Assembly: GCF_034627025.1 (NCBI RefSeq)
Contig: NZ_CP141048.1
Coordinates: 2,182,001-2,246,000 of the forward strand
Source of the DNA: Microvirga lotononidis
Lineage (GTDB): Bacteria; Pseudomonadota; Alphaproteobacteria; Rhizobiales; Beijerinckiaceae
DNA: 64,000 bases
Reading direction: 5' to 3'
Position numbers and translations under genes: made by a program. Below the pieces are notes generated by a model that had not been told where the DNA came from, made no database searches, and saw only the letters and a list, made by a program, of their open reading frames with translations. Of the stretch, positions 30,954 to 40,331 are shown piece by piece (positions within the stretch are counted from its first letter, which is position 1; each line of letters starts with the position of its first letter).

Positions 30954-31151
30954 GTGTGCTTTTCTTCGCGGACGTGCCCGCAGACGGCCCTTGTTGAAAC
31001 ACCCTGCAAACGACGAAGGGCAGCTCGATCTCCGCCCATTTCTCCAGAGAGCGCAGCGGCCGTCACTGCCGGCGCGGCGCGCTCTCTAGCACATCGCGCT
31101 TTAGCTTAAAAACGGAATTTCGCCCGAGGTTCCATGGCCCCGCTTGCCGAC

Positions 31152-32438
31152 TCACTCGGCGGCGTCGCGTCCGGGCTGGCCATAGTTCCTCTCGATATAG
31201 TCGAGGACGATCTTCTGGAAGTCCTGGGCCAGGGTCGGGCCGCGCAGGGTCATGGCCTTGCGACCGTCGATGAAGACCGGGGCAGCTGGCTGCTCGCCGG
31301 TGCCGGGGAGGGAGATGCCGATATTGGCATGCTTCGACTCGCCTGGACCGTTCACGATGCAGCCCATCACGGCCACGTTCAGGTTCTCGACGCCGGGATA
31401 GGTCCGGCGCCATTCAGGCATGGAGGTGGAGATCCAGCTCTGGATGTCCCGGGCCAGCTCCTGGAAAACCGACGAGGTGGTGCGTCCGCAGCCGGGGCAG
31501 GCGGCGACCAGCGGCACGAAGGTGCGGAAGCCCATGGTCTGGAGCAGCTCCTGGGCCGTCTTGACCTCCAGGGTCCGGTCTCCGCCCGGCTCCGGGGTCA
31601 GGGAATAACGAATCGTGTCGCCGATGCCCTGCTGGAGCAGGATGCCCATGGCGGCGGACGAGGCCACGATGCCCTTCGTGCCCATGCCGGCCTCGGTGAG
31701 GCCGAGGTGGATGGCGTAATCGGACCGGCGGGCGAGATCCTGGTAGACGGCGATCAGGTCCTGCACGGCCGAAACCTTCGCCGACAGGATGATACGGTCC
31801 TTGCCCAGGCCGATCTCCTCCGCGCGGGCGGCGGAGAGCAGGGCCGACTGGATCATGGCCTCGCGGGTGACCCAGCGCATGTCGCGCGGGTTCGCGGAGG
31901 CCGCGTTCTCGTTCATGAGATGGGTCAGCAGCTCCTGGTCGAGCGACCCCCAATTGGCCCCGATGCGCACCGCCTTGCCGTAACGGATCGCCTGCTCGAC
32001 GATGGCCCCGAACTGCCTGTCCTTCTTCTCCCTGAAGCCCACATTGCCCGGATTGATGCGGTATTTGGCGAGAGCCTCGGCGCAGGCCGGATGGTCGGCG
32101 AGGAGCTGGTGGCCGATATAGTGGAAGTCGCCGACCAGCGGCACGTCGATACCAAGCCGGTCGAGCCTCTCGCGGATCCTGGGCACCGCGGCGGCGGCCT
32201 CGTCCCGGTCCACGGTGATCCGCACGATCTCCGAACCCGCCCGGGCGAGCGCGGCGACCTGCTTCACGGTCGCGTCCACGTCCGCCGTATCGGTGTTGGT
32301 CATCGACTGGACCACGATCGGCGCACCGCCCCCGACCATGACGGAGCCCACGCGCACGCCGACCGTGTGGTGACGGGGGGCGGGACCGGCGAGGCTCTCA
32401 GGGGCGGAGGAGGTCTCGGGAGACGAGGTGAGGGACAT
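31152..32438 (-). CDS. ispG: 4-hydroxy-3-methylbut-2-enyl diphosphate synthase (IspG/GcpE)
   Basis: Iron-sulfur enzyme of the MEP isoprenoid pathway; it converts MEcPP to HMBPP. It has the TIM-barrel start [22 protein letters not shown] split by a normal linker, GVNPGNVG-like INPGNVG, and three cluster cysteines in ACPGCG and [12 protein letters not shown]. From ATG 32438 the length is 428 residues, normal for alphaproteobacteria; a TTG at 32489 is less likely. It supplies precursors for IspA at 25597. Confidence 0.96.
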   Translation of the reverse strand: MSLTSSPETSSAPESLAGPAPRHHTVGVRVGSVMVGGGAPIVVQSMTNTDTADVDATVKQVAALARAGSEIVRITVDRDEAAAAVPRIRERLDRLGIDVPLVGDFHYIGHQLLADHPACAEALAKYRINPGNVGFREKKDRQFGAIVEQAIRYGKAVRIGANWGSLDQELLTHLMNENAASANPRDMRWVTREAMIQSALLSAARAEEIGLGKDRIILSAKVSAVQDLIAVYQDLARRSDYAIHLGLTEAGMGTKGIVASSAAMGILLQQGIGDTIRYSLTPEPGGDRTLEVKTAQELLQTMGFRTFVPLVAACPGCGRTTSSVFQELARDIQSWISTSMPEWRRTYPGVENLNVAVMGCIVNGPGESKHANIGISLPGTGEQPAAPVFIDGRKAMTLRGPTLAQDFQKIVLDYIERNYGQPGRDAAE

Positions 32439-32522
32439 GCTGCAATCCAGGACGGCAACTCCAGGCTGCCGCCGTTTAGCTGATGCCAAATGCCTTCTTC
32501 GTCAAGCGCGGCCTGAAGCCTC

Positions 32523-32640
32523 GGACCCAAAAGTGGAGACCACTTTTGGGCTTCATCCGATGCTCATTCTCTTGGCTGCCGCATCGTTGGGCGTGAAAAC
32601 CGGGCCCACTTTTCCGCCCGATGCGCTGGAGCCTCGGATG
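32523..32640. repeat. Bipartite palindromic intergenic element, copy D
   Basis: The best-preserved copy: ggacccaaaagtgg / ccacttttgggc is one hairpin, followed after about 20 nt by gccgcatcgttgggcgtgaa...ttttccgcccgatgcgc. It lies between ispG and a methyltransferase gene, downstream of the latter and upstream of the former. Confidence 0.8.
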
Positions 32641-32654
32641 CAAACGGGAGCCGA

Positions 32655-33305
32655 TTACGGCTGCCGGAAGCGCCAGACGTTGGATTTCTTGATGTCGGCG
32701 TCTTCGAGGGTGCGGGTCACGGGAACCTCGTAGGCGGCAAGAATCTCCAGCCGGTCCTTGGGCAGGTAGCTGCGCCCAGGATCGCCGATCAGCACCGTGG
32801 CACCCCTCTCGCTCAAGGAGAACAGCCATTGGATGACCCGCTCGGCGAGATCGCGCTCGTAGCAGATGTCGCCGGCCAGCACCGTATCCCAGCCTCTGTC
32901 CTGACCAACGATGTCCGCCTGGAGCGGAGTGATCGGAACGCCATTGGCCGACGCATTGATGTTAATCGCCGCAATGGCGAAGGAATCGATGTCGCAGGCG
33001 GTGACCTCCGCGGCGCCCCCTTTCATGGCCGCGATGGCGACGAGCCCCGAGCCCGAGGCGAAATCGAGCACATGCCGCCCGCGCACCGTCTCCGGATTGT
33101 CGAGGACGTAGCGGGCGAGCGCCTGCCCGCCCGCCCAGGCAAATGCCCAGAACGGCGGCGGCAGGCCGATCTCGCCAAGCTCCTCTTCGGTCTTCTGCCA
33201 AAGCTCCGTCGCTTCATCGGCCACGTGCAGGGAAATTTCCGGTGCGTAGGGCACGGGGCGAAGGCGGGTCTCGGACCGGATGAAAGCGGCAGGATCGGCA
33301 ATCAT
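32655..33305 (-). CDS. Class I methyltransferase, ETFBKMT/PrmA-like
   Basis: A 216-residue SAM-dependent methyltransferase. Motif I is VLDFASGSGLVAIAA, preceded by PPPFWAFAWAGGQALARY, which is characteristic of the lysine methyltransferases that modify electron-transfer flavoprotein beta and of related protein methylases. Methylation of a protein lysine is therefore plausible but unproven. The ATG at 33305 overlaps the TGA of the upstream glycosyltransferase gene (ATGA), so the two are translationally coupled. Confidence 0.88.
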   Translation of the reverse strand: MIADPAAFIRSETRLRPVPYAPEISLHVADEATELWQKTEEELGEIGLPPPFWAFAWAGGQALARYVLDNPETVRGRHVLDFASGSGLVAIAAMKGGAAEVTACDIDSFAIAAININASANGVPITPLQADIVGQDRGWDTVLAGDICYERDLAERVIQWLFSLSERGATVLIGDPGRSYLPKDRLEILAAYEVPVTRTLEDADIKKSNVWRFRQP

Positions 33306-34453
33306 GAGGCGAGCATGGCGCGATAGAGATCTTTGACGGTGTCGATGACGTCCCGCTCCGTGAAGCCGTCGAGAACCCGGGCGCGGGCGGCCTCGCCCAT
33401 AAGGGCGACGCGATCGGGCTCGCGGGACAGGGTCACGAGGGCCTCGGCGAGGCCTGCCGCGTCGCCGGGAGAGACGAGGAGCCCTTCGACGCCGTCCCGC
33501 ACCAGCGTGCGGCATCCGGGGACATCCGTGGTGACGATGGCCCGGCCACAGGCGGCGGCCTCCAGCAGCGTCCGCGGCAGGCCCTCGCCGCCCCGCGAGG
33601 GGAGGCAGGCGACATGGTGCTCGCGCCAGACGGCGGCTACGTCCCTGGTTGCTCCATACCAGGAGATGCCGGGCCCGGCGCTCCAGGTCTTCAGCGTGTC
33701 CACTGGGATCGCCTTCGGGTTCGAGGGATCGGGGGCGCCGTAGAGGGACAGCTCGACGGCCGCGCCCTGCGCCCTTGCGGCCCGCACGGCATCCACCGCC
33801 ACGTCGATCCCCTTGGACCAGAGCATGCGCGCCACCACCGCGACCTTGAGCGGCGGCTGCGGCGGCAGGGGGGTGGGCCTGAGAACATCCGGATCGATGC
33901 CGGCGCCGCCAAGGATCGTGACGCGGTCGCTCGCGGGGTCGAGGCCGAGAAGCTTGGGATCATCCGTGTTCTCGAAGACGTAGCGAGTCTTGTTCGTCTC
34001 CAGGCCGCGCACGAGCAGGCGCACGGCCCGCTGCGACAGGCGCGCGATCATGTCCTTGCGCGCGCCCAGGAAGCCGGAACCGGTCAGCGCATAGACCCGA
34101 CGGGGGATGCCTGCCATGGCGGCGGCAAAGCCTCCGACCAGGATGCCCTTGAGCGCTATGCAATGGACGAGGTCCGCCTTCTCGCTCTTCAGGATCGCGG
34201 CCAGCTGTCCGGCGGCATAGCCCGCCGCCATGGGGTTCAGGCTGCGCCGCTCGGCCTCGAGCGGGATCACCCTGGCGCCCGTGGCTTCGATCACGTCCCG
34301 ATGCGAGCGCACACGGGTCACGACGGCAACATCCAACCCGAGTTCGCGCGCGGCCCTGGCCATGGGCAGGAAGTGGGAGGCGAAGAACCAGTCCTCGGTG
34401 ATCACGAAGACGAGCTTGCGGCCCTGGACATCAGGCTTAGGAAAGGAAGACAA
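33302..34453 (-). CDS. Glycosyltransferase family 4 protein
   Basis: A GT-B fold transferase of about 383 residues. The N-terminal Rossmann domain starts LVFVITEDWFFASHFLPMARAA and the C-terminal domain holds the nucleotide-sugar site PSRGGEGLPRTLLEAAACGRAIV and TTDVPGCR. The start is uncertain: no ATG is available near the N-terminus, and a TTG at 34453 gives the normal length; the frame stays open to 34702 but would run through the divergent SemiSWEET gene. Product (capsule, lipid or O-antigen sugar) unknown. Confidence 0.85.
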   Translation of the reverse strand: MSSFPKPDVQGRKLVFVITEDWFFASHFLPMARAARELGLDVAVVTRVRSHRDVIEATGARVIPLEAERRSLNPMAAGYAAGQLAAILKSEKADLVHCIALKGILVGGFAAAMAGIPRRVYALTGSGFLGARKDMIARLSQRAVRLLVRGLETNKTRYVFENTDDPKLLGLDPASDRVTILGGAGIDPDVLRPTPLPPQPPLKVAVVARMLWSKGIDVAVDAVRAARAQGAAVELSLYGAPDPSNPKAIPVDTLKTWSAGPGISWYGATRDVAAVWREHHVACLPSRGGEGLPRTLLEAAACGRAIVTTDVPGCRTLVRDGVEGLLVSPGDAAGLAEALVTLSREPDRVALMGEAARARVLDGFTERDVIDTVKDLYRAMLAS

Positions 34454-34562
34454 GGAACAATCCAGATGAAACGGTTTCGCCCTTCTACCCTCCGTCAGGG
34501 GCAAAAGGGAACTCCCTGGATCGGGACCCGTTGCCGTCAACTTGTTACAGGGAGACAAAAAC

Positions 34563-34880
34563 ATGCCGGATTGGCTGCCGACCCTCCTGGCGACGATTGC
34601 CGGCATTCTCTCGACCTTGAGCTTCGTCCCGCAGGTGATCAAGGCTTGGCGGGAGCGGGACACGAAAGCCATTTCGAAGCACATGTACATGGTCACGGTC
34701 ACGGCCTTCGTGCTGTGGTCGAGCTACGGGTATCTGATCGGCAGCTGGCCCGTGATGATCTTCAACCTGTTAAGCTTGGGCCTGAGCGCCACCATCCTGG
34801 TCTTCAAGATCCGCAACGACCGACGCAAGGCCCAAGGCACACAGTCGCACAGGGAACCCGGACTGGCGCGGCCCGGTTGA
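34563..34880 (+). CDS. SemiSWEET sugar transporter (PQ-loop)
   Basis: A 105-residue, three-helix membrane protein that would dimerise to form a sugar carrier. The PQ-loop motif STLSFVPQVIKAWRERDTKA is complete, with later helices WSSYGYLIGSWPVMIFNL and LGLSATILVF. GGGAG lies 8 bases before ATG 34563, which is preferred over the ATG at 34542. A basic 20-residue tail follows the last helix. It is followed by topoisomerase IB 27 bp later. Confidence 0.88.
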   Translation: MPDWLPTLLATIAGILSTLSFVPQVIKAWRERDTKAISKHMYMVTVTAFVLWSSYGYLIGSWPVMIFNLLSLGLSATILVFKIRNDRRKAQGTQSHREPGLARPG

Positions 34881-34907
34881 CGTTCTGCACCTCGATCAAG
34901 GCTTCCC

Positions 34908-36074
34908 ATGCTGGACCCGAACGCCACCACCGAAAACATCGTCGATCCTCGCGATGCCGCCGAGACGGCGGGTCTGCGCTACGTCTCCGACGAGGAGCCC
35001 GGCATCCGGCGCAAGAAGTCCGGCAAAGGTTTCACCTATACCAAGCCGGACGGCAAGAAAGTGGAGGACGAGGCGACGCTCGATCGCATCCGGTCGCTCG
35101 CGATCCCGCCGGCCTATACGGATGTGTGGATCTGCGCGAGGGCCAACGGCCATATCCAGGCGACGGGCCGCGACGCCAAAGGGCGCAAGCAATACCGCTA
35201 CCACAGCGCCTTCCGTGAGGTTCGGGAGAGCACGAAATACGAGCATATGATCGAATTCGCCAAGGGCCTGCCGGCGATCCGCAAGACCATCGACGAGCAT
35301 ATGAGCCTGCGGGGCCTGCCACGGGAAAAGGTGCTGGCGACGGTGGTGCATCTCCTGGAGACCACGCTCATCCGCGTCGGCAACTCGGACTACGTCAAGC
35401 AGAACAAGAGCTATGGCCTCACCACCCTGCGCGACCCGCACGTGAAGGTGGACGGCAGTGAGCTGCGCTTCCAGTTCAAGGGCAAGAGCGGCAAGACGTG
35501 GCGCCTGCAGGTCAAGGACCGGCGGATCGCCAGGATCGTGAAGGCCTGCCAGGATCTGCCGGGACAGGATCTGTTCCAATATCTCGATGAGGATGGCCGA
35601 CAGCAATCGATCGCCTCGGCCGATGTGAACGCCTACCTGAAGGAGATCACCGGACGCGACATCACGGCGAAGGATTTCCGCACCTGGGCCGGAACCGTGC
35701 TGGCGGCGCTCGCCCTTGCAGAATTCGAGGATTTCGACAGCGATGCGAAGGCCAAGAAGAACATCCGCGCCGCCATCGAGAAGGTCTCCTCGCGCCTGGG
35801 TAACACGCCGAGCATCTGCCGCCAATGCTACGTGCACCCGGAGATCTTCGCCAGCTATCTCGACGGAAGCCTGCTGTTGGACATCAAGCAGGAGATCGAG
35901 ACGGAGCTGCGCGAGGATCTCTCCAGCCTCAAACCCGAGGAAGCCGCCGTCCTGGCCCTGCTGGAGCAGCGCCTCTCCCGTGAGGTCGAGAAGCATGCGG
36001 AGGAGACGCCCGCCAAGAAGCGTCGCGCTTCGGCGGGGCGAAAGCACAAGGCTCAACCCGAGATGCGGGTTTGA
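34908..36074 (+). CDS. DNA topoisomerase IB (poxvirus type)
   Basis: A 388-residue type IB topoisomerase that nicks and religates one strand without ATP. Visible are the N-terminal DNA-clamp start (GKGFTYTKPDGKKVED), the catalytic core with RVGNSDYVKQNKSYGLTTL, LRFQFKGKSGK, KDFRTWAGT and the tyrosine Y308 in SICRQCYVHPEI that would link to the 3-prime phosphate. The C-terminal 60 residues are basic. Such enzymes are found in many bacteria in addition to topoisomerase I. Confidence 0.95.
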   Translation: MLDPNATTENIVDPRDAAETAGLRYVSDEEPGIRRKKSGKGFTYTKPDGKKVEDEATLDRIRSLAIPPAYTDVWICARANGHIQATGRDAKGRKQYRYHSAFREVRESTKYEHMIEFAKGLPAIRKTIDEHMSLRGLPREKVLATVVHLLETTLIRVGNSDYVKQNKSYGLTTLRDPHVKVDGSELRFQFKGKSGKTWRLQVKDRRIARIVKACQDLPGQDLFQYLDEDGRQQSIASADVNAYLKEITGRDITAKDFRTWAGTVLAALALAEFEDFDSDAKAKKNIRAAIEKVSSRLGNTPSICRQCYVHPEIFASYLDGSLLLDIKQEIETELREDLSSLKPEEAAVLALLEQRLSREVEKHAEETPAKKRRASAGRKHKAQPEMRV

Positions 36075-36178
36075 GGAGCGGGCCGGTTCAAGGCCGATGA
36101 TGGCGTAGAGGTGTCACAGCACCTTGACCCCTCGCGTCTCACATGCTCATCCCATCCGGTCAACTGGAACCGAGTGAG

Positions 36179-36529
36179 ATGAGCCGTCCACTGCCGTCAA
36201 TCGCCGCCGCCATGATCTTCCTCGCCGGCCTCGTCGTGGGCGGAACGGTGCCATCGACCGCACAGGAGCCGCAACCTCAAAGCTGGCCCGAGGTGAAGTG
36301 CGCCCGCTACAAGAAGGCGTGGTCGGAGGCACTTGCCCATCGCGGCATGAAGGGCTTGAGCCGGGACTTCATCGAGCGTCACGACACTTTCCTGGCTTCT
36401 GGCTGCACGACGAAGGGCGATGTCTGCCCACGTTCTGCGGAGGAACTCGACCTCGCCAACATGATGGTGGTTGCCGCCATGAATGCCGGAACGGCGAGCA
36501 CATTCCCGCCCTTCTCATGCCGCAAGTGA
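36179..36529 (+). CDS. Small exported protein of unknown function
   Basis: A 116-residue protein with an N-terminal signal peptide (hydrophobic stretch about residues 9-22, cleavage near TAQ). The mature region has four cysteines (in VKCARY, ASGCTTKGDVC and FSCRK) that probably form disulfides, and a helical middle. I do not recognise a family. The ATG at 36179 is chosen because it places the signal peptide properly; one at 36143 would add a polar extension. Confidence 0.6.
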   Translation: MSRPLPSIAAAMIFLAGLVVGGTVPSTAQEPQPQSWPEVKCARYKKAWSEALAHRGMKGLSRDFIERHDTFLASGCTTKGDVCPRSAEELDLANMMVVAAMNAGTASTFPPFSCRK

Positions 36530-36617
36530 AGGGCCGACCCGTCGACATGGTCGGCGCGAACATTTCGCAGCTTCACCCGTTAGGGCTTCGCCACTCCGAT
36601 TTCAGCGAGGCCAATCC

Positions 36618-37496
36618 ATGCGCGTTCATCATCTCAATTGCGGCTGCATGTGTCCCGTGGGGGGAAGGCTTTGGGATGGCGCAAGCCGCGGTCTGACCGG
36701 GCATCTGATCTGCCATTGCCTGCTCGTCGAGACGGACAACAGCGGCCTCGTTCTTGTCGATACGGGGTTCGGCTCAAGGGATGTGGAGGATCCTTATGGG
36801 CGCATCAGCCCGCTTTTCATCCACACCAACCGGATCCAGCTGGAGCATCGATACACAGCTCTGGAGCAGGTGAGGAGCCTCGGCTTTTCACCTCGCGACG
36901 TGCGCCACATCGTTCTAACCCACCTCGATTTCGACCACGCCGGCGGCCTTGAGGATTTTCCGGACGCGACCGTTCATATCCTGCGCGCGGAGATCGAAGA
37001 GGCCGAGGTGAGGCACGGCTTCATCCATCGACGCCGCTACAGCCCCGGCCAATGGGACGAGGTGCGGGACTGGCGTTTCTACGATCCGACGGGTGAGGGG
37101 TGGTTCGGCTTCCGTTCCGTGCGCGACCTCGACGGATTGCCGCCCGAGATCCTGATGATCCCGCTCCCGGGTCACACCATGGGTCATGCCGGAATCGCCA
37201 TCGAAACGCCGGAGGGCTGGCTGCTGAATGCGGGCGACGCATATTTTCATCGTCACGAGATGGATGAAGACCCGTCCTGCACGCCGGGGCTTCGCGCCTA
37301 TCAGACCTTGATGGAGGAGGACCGGCCGCTGCGCCTCCACAACCAGGAACGGCTGCGCGCATTAGCCAACGACGAACCCGGCAACGTGAAGATCTTTTGC
37401 AGCCATGACCCGATCGAGTTCGAGGCGCTGCAGCGCCTGAGCACGGGATGGCGGCCGATCTCCACGCCCTACAGTCCCCATCTGCGGGCCCATTGA
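36618..37496 (+). CDS. MBL-fold metallo-hydrolase (lactonase-like)
   Basis: A 292-residue zinc hydrolase. The metal motif is THLDFDHAGG, with further ligands in PLPGHTMGHAGIAI, LLNAGDAYFHR and FCSHDP. The arrangement and length are like those of the N-acyl-homoserine lactonase/AttM group, but lactonase activity is inference only. The start MRVHHLNCGCM at 36618 is the first sensible methionine. It lies just before the cytochrome bd operon. Confidence 0.88.
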   Translation: MRVHHLNCGCMCPVGGRLWDGASRGLTGHLICHCLLVETDNSGLVLVDTGFGSRDVEDPYGRISPLFIHTNRIQLEHRYTALEQVRSLGFSPRDVRHIVLTHLDFDHAGGLEDFPDATVHILRAEIEEAEVRHGFIHRRRYSPGQWDEVRDWRFYDPTGEGWFGFRSVRDLDGLPPEILMIPLPGHTMGHAGIAIETPEGWLLNAGDAYFHRHEMDEDPSCTPGLRAYQTLMEEDRPLRLHNQERLRALANDEPGNVKIFCSHDPIEFEALQRLSTGWRPISTPYSPHLRAH

Positions 37497-37568
37497 ACCA
37501 CGAAAGCATGGTTGACGGAGGAACTCTGGTCCGCTGTTGAAATGCGAGGAATCCGGAATGGAACTGTC

Positions 37569-37590
37569 TCCACGCTCGTGGAAACAGCTC
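37569..37590. repeat. Hairpin repeat upstream of the cydAB operon
   Basis: tccacg-ct-cgtgga followed by aacagctc. A near copy (ttccac-gccg-gtggaaacagctc) is at 40332-40354, just after the operon. Confidence 0.55.
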
Positions 37591-37656
37591 CTCCCCCTGG
37601 TCACTGCCGGCCGTCGCCCTAAAAGCAGGCAGGTAGGCCGATAAGGGGACACGGAA

Positions 37657-39093
37657 ATGGAATTCGATGCCCTGTTGCTCTCGCGCATCCAGTTCGCGTT
37701 TACGATCGCCTTTCACATCATCTTCCCGGCCTTCACCATCGGTCTTGCCAGCTGGCTCGCTGCGTTGGAATTCAACTGGCTCCGCACGGGCGACCCGCTT
37801 TATCGCAATCTCTTCCGCTTCTGGGTCAAGGTCTTCGCCGTTTCCTTCGGCCTCGGCGTCGTGTCCGGGATCGTGATGAGCTACCAGTTCGGAACGAACT
37901 GGTCGCGCTTCTCCGAATTCACCGGCAACGTGCTCGGGCCCGTCATCGCCTACGAGGTGATCACCGCGTTCTTCCTGGAGGCGGCCTTCCTGGGCATCAT
38001 GCTCTTCGGCTGGGAAAGAGTCGGCGACCGCCTGCATTTCTTCGCCACCTGCATGGTGGCCTTGGGAACCCTGATTTCGGCCTTCTGGATCCTTTCCGCC
38101 AATTCCTGGATGCAGACGCCCGATGGGTTCGCCATCGAGAACGGCAAGGCCGTTCCGGTCGACTGGTTCAAGGTCGTCTTCAATCCGTCCTTCCCGCTTC
38201 GCTATGCGCATATGGTCATGGGCTGCTACCTGACGACGGCTTTCGCGGTCGCCGGCATGTCCGCCTGGATGCTGCTCCGGCATCCCCACGATGCGCCGGC
38301 CGCGAAGCTCGCCGCCTCGCGGCGTTCCATGTCGATGGCGCTGTGGTTCGCCACCATCTTCGTTCCGGTGCAGATCCTGATCGGCGATCTTCACGGCCTC
38401 GGCGTGCTGAAATATCAGCCGACGAAACTGGCGGCCATCGAGGGCAACTGGGACCGCATGGCGAACATGCCGCTTCGTCTTTTCGCTCTTCCCGACGAGG
38501 TCGCGGAAACGAACCATTACGAAATCGCCGTTCCGAAGATCGGGAGCTGGGTTCTGACCCACGCTTTCGACGGCGTCGTGCCCGGCCTGAAGGACGTGGC
38601 ACCGAACAATCGCCCGCCGGTCTGGCCGGTCTTCTTCTCCTTCCGCATCATGGTCGCCATCGGATTCGCGATGCTCGGCGTCGGGCTGTGGAGCCTGTAT
38701 CTGCGCTGGAAGGGTACGCTGTTCACCAACCGAACCTTCCTGACCGTGGCCATGATCATGACGCCGTCCGGTTTCGGGGCCGTGCTCTTCGGCTGGTTCG
38801 TCGCGGAGATAGGCCGCCAGCCTTATGTGGTCTACGGCCAACTGCGCACGGCCGATGCGGTGTCGCCCGTCATGGCCGGAGCGGTGACCGCATCGCTCCT
38901 GATCTTCATCGCCGTCTATGCCTTCGTGTTCGGCTTCGGCTCCTACTATCTCGCCAAGCTCCTGCGGCGTGGCCCGGATCCGGTCGAGGATATCCGCGGA
39001 GACGATCTCGGCAAGAAGCCGAAGCGTCCGCTCTCGGTGCCGGACGAAGGAATCGAAGGGCGGTCGGGCCATCGCGCGCAGCCGGCGGAATAG
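37657..39093 (+). CDS. cydA: Cytochrome bd ubiquinol oxidase subunit I
   Basis: A 478-residue membrane subunit that carries haems b558, b595 and d and oxidises quinol with O2. The start MEFDALLLSRIQFAFTIAFHIIFPAFTIG is the family N-terminus with the haem b595 histidine. GWERVGDRLHFFAT, the short loop after helix 6, and VVYGQLRTADAVSP are present. The shortened Q-loop points to the cyanide-insensitive (CioA) branch. First gene of a three-gene operon; GGGGA is a plausible ribosome site. Confidence 0.96.
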   Translation: MEFDALLLSRIQFAFTIAFHIIFPAFTIGLASWLAALEFNWLRTGDPLYRNLFRFWVKVFAVSFGLGVVSGIVMSYQFGTNWSRFSEFTGNVLGPVIAYEVITAFFLEAAFLGIMLFGWERVGDRLHFFATCMVALGTLISAFWILSANSWMQTPDGFAIENGKAVPVDWFKVVFNPSFPLRYAHMVMGCYLTTAFAVAGMSAWMLLRHPHDAPAAKLAASRRSMSMALWFATIFVPVQILIGDLHGLGVLKYQPTKLAAIEGNWDRMANMPLRLFALPDEVAETNHYEIAVPKIGSWVLTHAFDGVVPGLKDVAPNNRPPVWPVFFSFRIMVAIGFAMLGVGLWSLYLRWKGTLFTNRTFLTVAMIMTPSGFGAVLFGWFVAEIGRQPYVVYGQLRTADAVSPVMAGAVTASLLIFIAVYAFVFGFGSYYLAKLLRRGPDPVEDIRGDDLGKKPKRPLSVPDEGIEGRSGHRAQPAE

Positions 39094-39104
39094 GAGGGCG
39101 GGGC

Positions 39105-40154
39105 ATGTTCGGTTTCGGAATGGAACACGAAGGACTGGCCTTCTGGCTGCCGTTGATCTGGGCGGGCCTGATCGCGGTCGCCGTCGCCATGTACGTGATC
39201 GTCGATGGGTTCGACCTCGGCGTCGGCATCCTCTTCAAGGCAGCCGGAAGCGAGAATTGGCGCGACCGGATGATGTTTTCGGTCGCGCCTATCTGGGACG
39301 GCAACGAGACCTGGCTCATTCTCGGCGGCGGCGGACTCTTCGCCGTGTTCCACATCGCCTATGCGGTGCTGATGCCGGCGCTCTACGTGCCGATCATCCT
39401 CATGCTGATCGCGCTGATCTTTCGCGGTGTCGCCTTCGAGTTCCGGTTCAAGGCGGAACGGTCGAAATTCCTGTGGGACAACGCCTTCTTCTTCGGCTCG
39501 CTGCTGGCGACGTTCTTCCAGGGCATGGTGCTGGGCGCCTTCGTGCAGGGCTTTCCCACCGACGGCCGCCAGTTCACCGGCGGCACCCTCGATTTCCTGA
39601 CGCCCTTCAGCGTGCTCACCGGCATCAGCCTGATCTGCGGCTACGGGCTTCTCGGGGCGACCTGGTGCGTGATGAAGACCACGGGGGAACTGGAAATCTG
39701 GGCGCGCCGCATGGCGGTGCGCTTTCTCCTCGCCACCGTTCTGGCCATGGCGATCGTCTCGGTATGGGTGCCGTTCTTGGGAAGGCAGATCGAGACACGC
39801 TGGTTCACCTGGCCGAACATCGCCTTCCTCGCGCCGATCCCGCTGGTCACGGCCTATGTGGCCTACAGGCTCTTCCGCGACCTGGAGGAGGGCCGGCATG
39901 TGAGGCCGTTCTTCCTGGCGATTTCGCTGTTCCTGCTGGGCTATCTCGGTCTCGGCGTCAGCCTCTTTCCCTTCATCGTGCCGCCGAGCCTCACGATCTG
40001 GGACACCGCCAACACCGTTCATTCCCAGCTCTTCGCGCTGGTGGGCTTCGCCATCGTGCTGCCGATCACCTTCGCCTACACGGCCTACGCCTACTACGTC
40101 TTCCGCGGCAAGGTCGCCGAGGAGATTTCGGGCGGCGGCTATGGGTATCATTGA
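39105..40154 (+). CDS. cydB: Cytochrome bd ubiquinol oxidase subunit II
   Basis: A 349-residue partner of CydA with about eight or nine transmembrane helices. Typical stretches are LPLIWAGLIAVAVAMYVIVDGFDLGVG, WDGNETWLILGGGGLFAVF and FEFRFKAER. AGGAGGG lies eight bases before ATG 39105. Its TGA shares one base with the ATG of the small third gene (TGATG). Confidence 0.96.
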   Translation: MFGFGMEHEGLAFWLPLIWAGLIAVAVAMYVIVDGFDLGVGILFKAAGSENWRDRMMFSVAPIWDGNETWLILGGGGLFAVFHIAYAVLMPALYVPIILMLIALIFRGVAFEFRFKAERSKFLWDNAFFFGSLLATFFQGMVLGAFVQGFPTDGRQFTGGTLDFLTPFSVLTGISLICGYGLLGATWCVMKTTGELEIWARRMAVRFLLATVLAMAIVSVWVPFLGRQIETRWFTWPNIAFLAPIPLVTAYVAYRLFRDLEEGRHVRPFFLAISLFLLGYLGLGVSLFPFIVPPSLTIWDTANTVHSQLFALVGFAIVLPITFAYTAYAYYVFRGKVAEEISGGGYGYH

Positions 40155-40285
40155 TGCAGGCTGAGATGGATCGCCCGCCGGAAACGCGCTCGAAACGTCT
40201 TCTCTGGTTCGTCATGATGTATGTGGCGAGCCTCGCGGTCTTCGCGGTGCTCGTCTACGGCCTGAGGGGCATCATTCCCCATTAG
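40154..40285 (+). CDS. CydX-like small subunit (DUF2474 type)
   Basis: A 43-residue single-helix membrane protein: a charged N-terminus (MQAEMDRPPETRSKRLLWF) and one transmembrane helix (about residues 18-37) ending GIIPH. Its overlap with the cydB stop and its size match the accessory subunits that accompany bd oxidases, especially the DUF2474 proteins of the cyanide-insensitive branch. It probably stabilises the CydA haems. Confidence 0.85.
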   Translation: MQAEMDRPPETRSKRLLWFVMMYVASLAVFAVLVYGLRGIIPH

Positions 40286-40331
40286 GACATTCTTCGGCGA
40301 GCCGGAGCCGATCCGCCGAAAGGCGAGATGA

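Noticed and set aside
37021..39072. Leftward 683-codon frame over the MBL hydrolase and cydA
   Set aside because: Shadow of cydA, whose family residues are unmistakable.
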